In this document: positions 59,483 to 64,000 of the stretch, piece after piece
How the letters are laid out: every line of letters starts with the position of its first letter
Position numbering within the stretch: the first letter of the stretch is position 1
Assembly (NCBI GenBank): GCA_949825025.1
Contig: OX463781.1
Location: 36,854,366 to 36,918,365 of the forward strand
Source: Siphlonurus alternatus
Taxonomy: Eukaryota > Arthropoda > Insecta > Ephemeroptera > Siphlonuridae
Direction of reading: 5' to 3'
DNA: 64,000 nucleotides
Program-made: the position numbers and the translations under genes
Notes under the pieces: model-generated
Seen by the model: only the letters and a program-made list of their open reading frames with translations
Database searches by the model: none
Told to the model about the DNA's origin: nothing

Positions 59483-59832
59483 ACTTTGAAAGCCTTATCC
59501 TTCCGAAACCCTAAATTAAGCGTTTCGTTGGCTCTTCCGGAACGGGGTTGGCCAGGGCCTTGCAAACCATCCCTGCATTTGCCTGTAACTGAGGGAAACG
59601 TGGAAACCTCAGCCAGGATGGACGCTACAGCTTTTATCAATGAACCGGAATTGCAATGGTCCAAAGCCAGGGGAACCACATGGTAGAAAAGCATATCGTA
59701 TTACCCCTGGATAGGAAACGTAGGTTTTGCTGAAAATGGTCACTCATCCAACTACTATCCACGCTCGGCATTGCTTGACTTTGGTGATCTAGCGAGACCC
59801 GGTCAAGCGCATTGCGCCACACCTCCCGACTA
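59483..59832 (-). mobile_element. 5S-rRNA-derived SINE, intact copy (about 350 bp)
   Basis: On the minus strand it starts GTGTGGCGCAATGCGCTTG and proceeds through CTAGATCACCAAAGTCAAGC, AATGCCGAGCGTGG and ATAGTAGTTGGATGAGTGAC. These align with 5S rRNA from the GATCTCG-GATCAC region through the A-box (AAGTCAAGC) and C-box (TTAGTACTTGGATGGGTGACC-like), so a 5S-type internal pol III promoter is inferred. The SINE body continues with GTTTCCACGTTTCCCTCAG and ends near TTTCGGAAGGATAAGG. It is the intact counterpart of the copy split at 34,756/38,827. Confidence 0.83.
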
Positions 59833-59834
59833 TT

Positions 59835-60055
59835 GTAAGTACCTTCCAAACTGGGGCGGCTATGGTTAGCAATCCATCCCAGCATTCAGTAGTAGTGACT
59901 GAAGAAACCACGGAAACCACAGTCAAGATGGTCGGCAAGTGATGGAGGATGCCATCAATCACGAGGGGATGTTCATTATCAACCGCCACTTGGGAAAAAT
60001 TTGGTGGTGCCTGGGATCGAACTCACGACCATCTGATTATGAATCAGAGCTGCAT
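59835..60055 (-). mobile_element. Diverged SINE body with tRNA-Met-like head
   Basis: Its plus strand repeats the SINE body pattern (GGGGCGGCTATGGTTAGCAA, TCCATCCCAGCATT, ACCACGGAAACCACAGTCAA). The minus strand of 60,003-60,055 reads CTGATTCATAATCAGATGG then TCGTGAGTTCGATCCC, an anticodon-arm (CAT) and T-arm block of elongator tRNA-Met type. There is no proper acceptor stem or A-box, so it is a relic, not a tRNA gene. Confidence 0.65.
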
Positions 60056-60059
60056 ACAA

Positions 60060-61760
60060 CTGCGTATAATATACAGTTTAGAACGTTGGAAGATGTGTAT
60101 TTTGTCATTGCATCTAACTTGACTTTGTTCTTCAGTTGACATAGTAGAACTTTCAAAATAGAAATGGAAGGGGAAGGAGGAAGCCATTGAAATCAATTGG
60201 ATAATAAAATTTTGAAGAGTTCTTTAATCAACTTTTTTTCATGTGAAAAATCTGATAATATTTATTTTATCCCAGGGTATACAGAGTGGACACTATATAT
60301 TTCAGTAATGAAAATTGTTGAAAACATGCAATCGATGATGCAGCGAGTAGATATAAATGTAGTGTGCAAAAAGCTTGATAAAATTATTATGAATTAAGAT
60401 TAATTTTATTTTTGAAACAAGTTAATTTCAAATTATCCTTAGATTTAGGCATATGGTTAAGAAAAAAAACTAAAAATTGACACATTACGTAGTATCAAAT
60501 AAGTCTCTGATCTTTCTGGCAACAGCGTTCAACATTATATACAGTATAGTTACTAAATGTAGTTAGCCGAATTTTCTATTACCATTATTATTATTAATTA
60601 CATTTATATGTTTTCCCTGATGAGCGTCACATATGCAGTTAGTGTTGTTGTTGGTGTATTAGTTGGATTTTTTGGCAGCTCTACATGTATTTGAAGTTGG
60701 TCAGATTTAGTGAAACCGTCACAATCCTACTTTTACTGTTTTCTATGTTTTTTAAAATAAAGTGCATGTTTGAATAATTTGAACACAACTGCGTAACTAA
60801 CTCTGTTATTCTGGTACATAAAATTTAACCATATTTTGCGCAACACATTGTTACGATTTTTTAAATTAATTACAATATTAAAAATCCATTTCACTATTTT
60901 GTCAAACGACCACTTATTATTGATATATTTTGTGCTGGACCAAATTCTGGAAGGAGTCTTGGTTTTGAAGGTATATTTAGTCACGTAATTGTGGCCTAGT
61001 GGCCTAATATCCTACAACAGGACAGTTAAAGAAACAAAAATTATACAAATTATAATACATTAACGTAAAATTCTTTTCTTTTCTGCACTAAGGTGTACCT
61101 TTATGGTAATATTGTGCTTTCTCTTCTAAAAATACATAAGTATTTCCTCTCTGGAGATCACTTAAGACGATCTGACAGCAACTTGAGGGCCCCTTGAAGC
61201 ATATCCTGTCACGACAGAAACAAAACAAAGCTGCTAAAATAGTTCTCTCTTCTCCTACGCGAAAAAATAAAGTTACGTGATTGCATTCAAATGTATATAA
61301 TGCTTTTATTCCTCTGAATCTGTGCCTGGAACAAAACCCTTTAAAATTAAGAGGGCTGTAATGTTTAAAAACTAATTTTTAAAAACGTAAAATATAAAGG
61401 ATAACTCAATAATTTTACTTTAATTTTAACGTTCTTCCCATTAAAATTTTATATATATTTTTTTTTTTTTTTTTTTTGCATTGTGAAATAATGTTGTAAT
61501 AGATAAATACAACCTTATACCTTTTTCAAATTTATTTTCGTCAAACAAAAATATTCGTTGACTCCAAAGTAACTGAGATTCATCGTTCAAAAAATAAAAA
61601 ACGTATATAGAGCATATTACAATAAATTACCTGTAAGCTAAATGGGTGAACTGAAAAAGGCAGAACCCAAGCACAAAGTGAACAGTTAACAGCCATCCCA
61701 ATTAAATAAATCAGAAATTAGTGCTTAGTAAAAAAATGTAATAACATTAATAGAAGAATA
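60060..61760. other. AT-rich DNA, nothing recognised
   Basis: Short open frames at 60,197-60,397 (+) and 60,733-60,984 (-) have no motifs or splice support. Confidence 0.45.
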
Positions 61761-61763
61761 TAT

Positions 61764-61772
61764 ATAAATATT

Positions 61773-61865
<93 letters not shown>

Positions 61866-61868
61866 TTA
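61764..61868. repeat. (TA)n microsatellite
   Basis: About 100 bp of TA with small interruptions. Confidence 0.95.
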
Positions 61869-61869
61869 T

Positions 61870-62360
61870 ACTACATACAAGACACATATTATATATACTC
61901 AGTAGATTTTTTAAACTTGTAGCAAATGTATAGAAAGTCTCTCCTCACCAAACAGGGAATTATATGCTGTAACAACCCTTGGAAAGAATGAGGAAAGGTA
62001 TGCACTAGAATATCCTTGGGGGTTGACAGCACCATCCCAGAACCTCTCATACCTACCCTCTGAGTTGTGATGAAATCTCTATAAGGACCAATTAGATTGA
62101 AGTCATAAATCCAAGAGAGACACTTTGTAATGAATGATAGATCAGTCTTTTGAAGCACATTCTTAATTGAAGGAATATTACACTGCACAAGAAGAACTTA
62201 AATTCACTCTCAACACATTTATCATATTTTTTTGTGTGTATGCTTTCATAAAACTGGGGAAGAATGTCAGAAATTTGGAGGGCATCTCATCATACGTAGC
62301 ACGTTAGATTGGTGCAATTTTGCCTTCATATCGTTTTGATATCGTATCAATATCAAGTTC
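61870..62360. other. Unassigned segment, possible decayed coding or UTR sequence
   Basis: Less AT-rich than its surroundings. The minus strand is open over 61,889-62,188 (99 codons), without recognisable motifs. Could be a retroelement relic. Confidence 0.3.
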
Positions 62361-62364
62361 TATA

Positions 62365-62756
62365 GTACACCCCACGCCAATTCTAATGCAAAAATCTCGG
62401 AGCGTAGTGGTCGAACTGAGAAGGGCACAAAGAAGCAGGTGTCTTGCCAGAACGCCATAAAATACTAACATTCCAAGGGAAAACACTAACGTTAGTGGTT
62501 TTATTGCCGCTGGAAAAGAGGCAGCAAAACTTGACAATAGGCCGGATTTTACGGTTAATTAAGCAAAGACCCTCAATATTCGTTCTATTGTCTAGCTTTG
62601 CCACCTCCTTCCCCGCGGCAATAAAGTCACATAGTATTTTTTCTTGGAATGTCATTATGTTATGACCATCTGGGAAGACATATGCTTCTTTGTGCGTTCA
62701 ATGTTCGAGGCATACTCCCTACCAGATTTTCGCATTAGATTTGGCGTTGGGTGTAC
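62365..62756. mobile_element. 392-bp palindromic MITE (GTACACCC ends)
   Basis: GTACACCCCACGCCAATTCT mirrors AGATTTGGCGTTGGGTGTAC. The arms run through GCACAAAGAAGCA and GACATTCCAAG to a centre near 62,560. The terminal GTAC may belong to the target. No coding capacity. Confidence 0.85.
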
Positions 62757-62759
62757 GTA

Positions 62760-63395
62760 CAATGCAGCAGCAATAAACCTCTACGGCTGGGTGATATTTA
62801 ATATCAATGTTTCACCAACATTTAAATGAACAATATTATGATATCTAATTTCATCATTGTTTCGATATTGAAGCCCCAACAAATTTCCATGGTTGAACGA
62901 TATTGAATATCAATTATTCACGATTATTTAGTAGTAATATATAGATTTTTTTCTTAACTATTAGGCCAATGTAGCAACTAAAATGAATCCTGTTAGCTGC
63001 AACATATATTTAGTATCGTATGTTGTGACATGTATTGTCATAAATCTCAGTAATGATATATTTCATTGAGCAATATTGATATCAGTGAAGTAACAACTAA
63101 TCAATGTGTTCAATTTTGGAATGCAATTTTGGGCAATCCAATAACGAAATAAGATATACGGGAAATTAATTTGAGTTGGCCGCTGTTTTGATACACTAAG
63201 ATAACATTGCTGAAGATAGAGAGTGAAAGGGTTATTGGTTTCATATTACAAATTTGGTAATCACCAAGTGTTTCTCGAGATTATAATCAACATTCACCTT
63301 AATTTATTTAAATCCACAAGCGGATCGAGTGGCCGTGCGAAGTTGCGCTACAATGAAGATGATGTCCAAAGCCTTGGAAGCACATATAAATACTC
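62760..63395. other. AT-rich DNA, nothing recognised
   Basis: Contains scattered TCAATAT / ATATTGA words but no clear repeat or gene. Confidence 0.45.
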
Positions 63396-63399
63396 ACTG

Positions 63400-63505
63400 C
63401 ACTGGATGAAAAGCTATATATTTGATTTTAATTTACCCCAGGGAGGGAGTAACGTAATTTTTACTTGAAACGGTCACCTTCAAAGTACTACAACGCTTGA
63501 CGTAT
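63400..63505 (-). mobile_element. Diverged fragment of the 5S-type SINE
   Basis: The order GATGAAAAGC, TTACCCC-GG, AACGTA, TTGAAACGGTCACC and CTACAACGCTTGAC follows the intact SINE at about 59,685-59,780 with many substitutions. Confidence 0.5.
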
Positions 63506-63615
63506 ATAGATTGAAGAGACATGTAGGAGTGCAGAATTATAATCTATTATCTCTATTATTTGTGCTGCATAAAGATTTTCAATGTTGAATAAAAAAATAA
63601 TGGTTTGTTACTTAA

Positions 63616-63983
63616 GGTAGAGATAACATGGATCAGCTGGCTCAATGCTAAAAAAAATCCCATTCATAAAAATTATGAAAACAAATTTAAAATGTTCTCC
63701 TCTACATCCCCTATCAGTAGGTAAAATATCAGGTATACAATAACGAGCTAGTTTTCAAGTTATTAATTTTCAAAGTTGACTAATTTAACATGGAAGTTCC
63801 ATTTCTCCATGTTAAATTAGAGAAATTTAAAAATTAATGACTCGAAAACTTGCTCGTTTTTGTATACCTGATATTTTACCTACTGATAGGGGATGTTGAG
63901 GAGAACATTTTTAATTTTTTTTAATAATTTTTATGAATGGATTTTTTTTAGCATTGGGCCAGCTGACCCGTATTATCTTCACC
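63616..63983. mobile_element. 368-bp palindromic MITE with TTAA flanks
   Basis: GGTAGAGATAACATGGATCA at the left mirrors the complement of the right end, GGTGAAGATAATACGGGTCA, with TTAA on both sides. The arms continue through CCCCTATCAGTAGGTAAAAT to a CATGTTAAATTAG centre. The ends match those of the 3.2-kb foldback at 22,959-26,193, so the two are related. Confidence 0.88.
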
Positions 63984-64000
63984 TTAATTAACACATTACA

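Noticed and set aside
60003..60055. Functional tRNA-Met gene
   Set aside because: Only the anticodon and T arms are recognisable; the D arm and acceptor stem are missing.

Overview
This 64-kb window is AT-rich nuclear DNA of an invertebrate, most likely an arthropod. It has introns with GT-AG splice sites, many transposons, long dinucleotide microsatellites and one 200-N assembly gap. The insect-like signs are a pyrokinin/neuromedin-U-type receptor exon, an R4/Dong-like retrotransposon in ATT repeats, 5S-rRNA-derived SINEs and a mariner relic. The species cannot be fixed from sequence alone. There are no prokaryotic genes or operons.

Only two host loci can be supported, both on the + strand. 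(1) A small membrane-protein gene runs from about 13,994 to 26,671. A 16-residue first exon can splice to either of two transmembrane exons that share an entry phase: 14,675-14,781, continuing to 21,660-21,785 and 22,349-22,371, or 26,294-26,410, continuing to 26,515-26,671. (2) The first coding exon of a rhodopsin-family neuropeptide receptor lies at 41,125-41,500. It holds the N-terminus, TM1 and the start of TM2 and ends in a consensus splice donor. No later exon was recognised, so the first intron probably runs past the window end.

The rest is repeats. 0.7-4.7 kb: a decayed minus-strand LINE with FP_C-type ORF1, AP endonuclease and RT, interrupted by a MITE. 6.3-12.6 kb: a GC-richer island of same-orientation retroelements, each joined to the next through an (ATT)n tract, including a nearly full but frameshifted R4/Dong-like element. 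12.6-27 kb: introns holding palindromic elements, a tRNA-related foldback, a mariner relic, a GAAT/AAAT microsatellite and a 3.2-kb TTAA-flanked foldback. 27.5-34.1 kb: an LTR element with a CTAT target duplication but no recognisable gag or pol. 34.6-39.0 kb: a 5S-type SINE split by a 4.07-kb TA-flanked element that contains the assembly gap. 46.2-52.4 kb: the most unusual object, a 6.15-kb foldback element built almost wholly of arrays sharing the short motif ATCCCG / CGGGAT, flanked on both sides by TC-rich microsatellite. 54.2-56.8 kb: a TTAA-flanked element inserted into an older repeat. 57.9-64 kb: SINE copies, a tRNA-Met-like relic and palindromic MITEs.

The elements can be ordered by nesting. 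Insertions into repeats that have an intact copy elsewhere in the window act as internal empty-site controls: a TTA-flanked MITE in a retroelement copy, the TA-flanked element in the SINE, and a TTAA element in a CCTCTTC repeat. All of this was read by eye, so exact boundaries and superfamily names are inferences unless stated otherwise.
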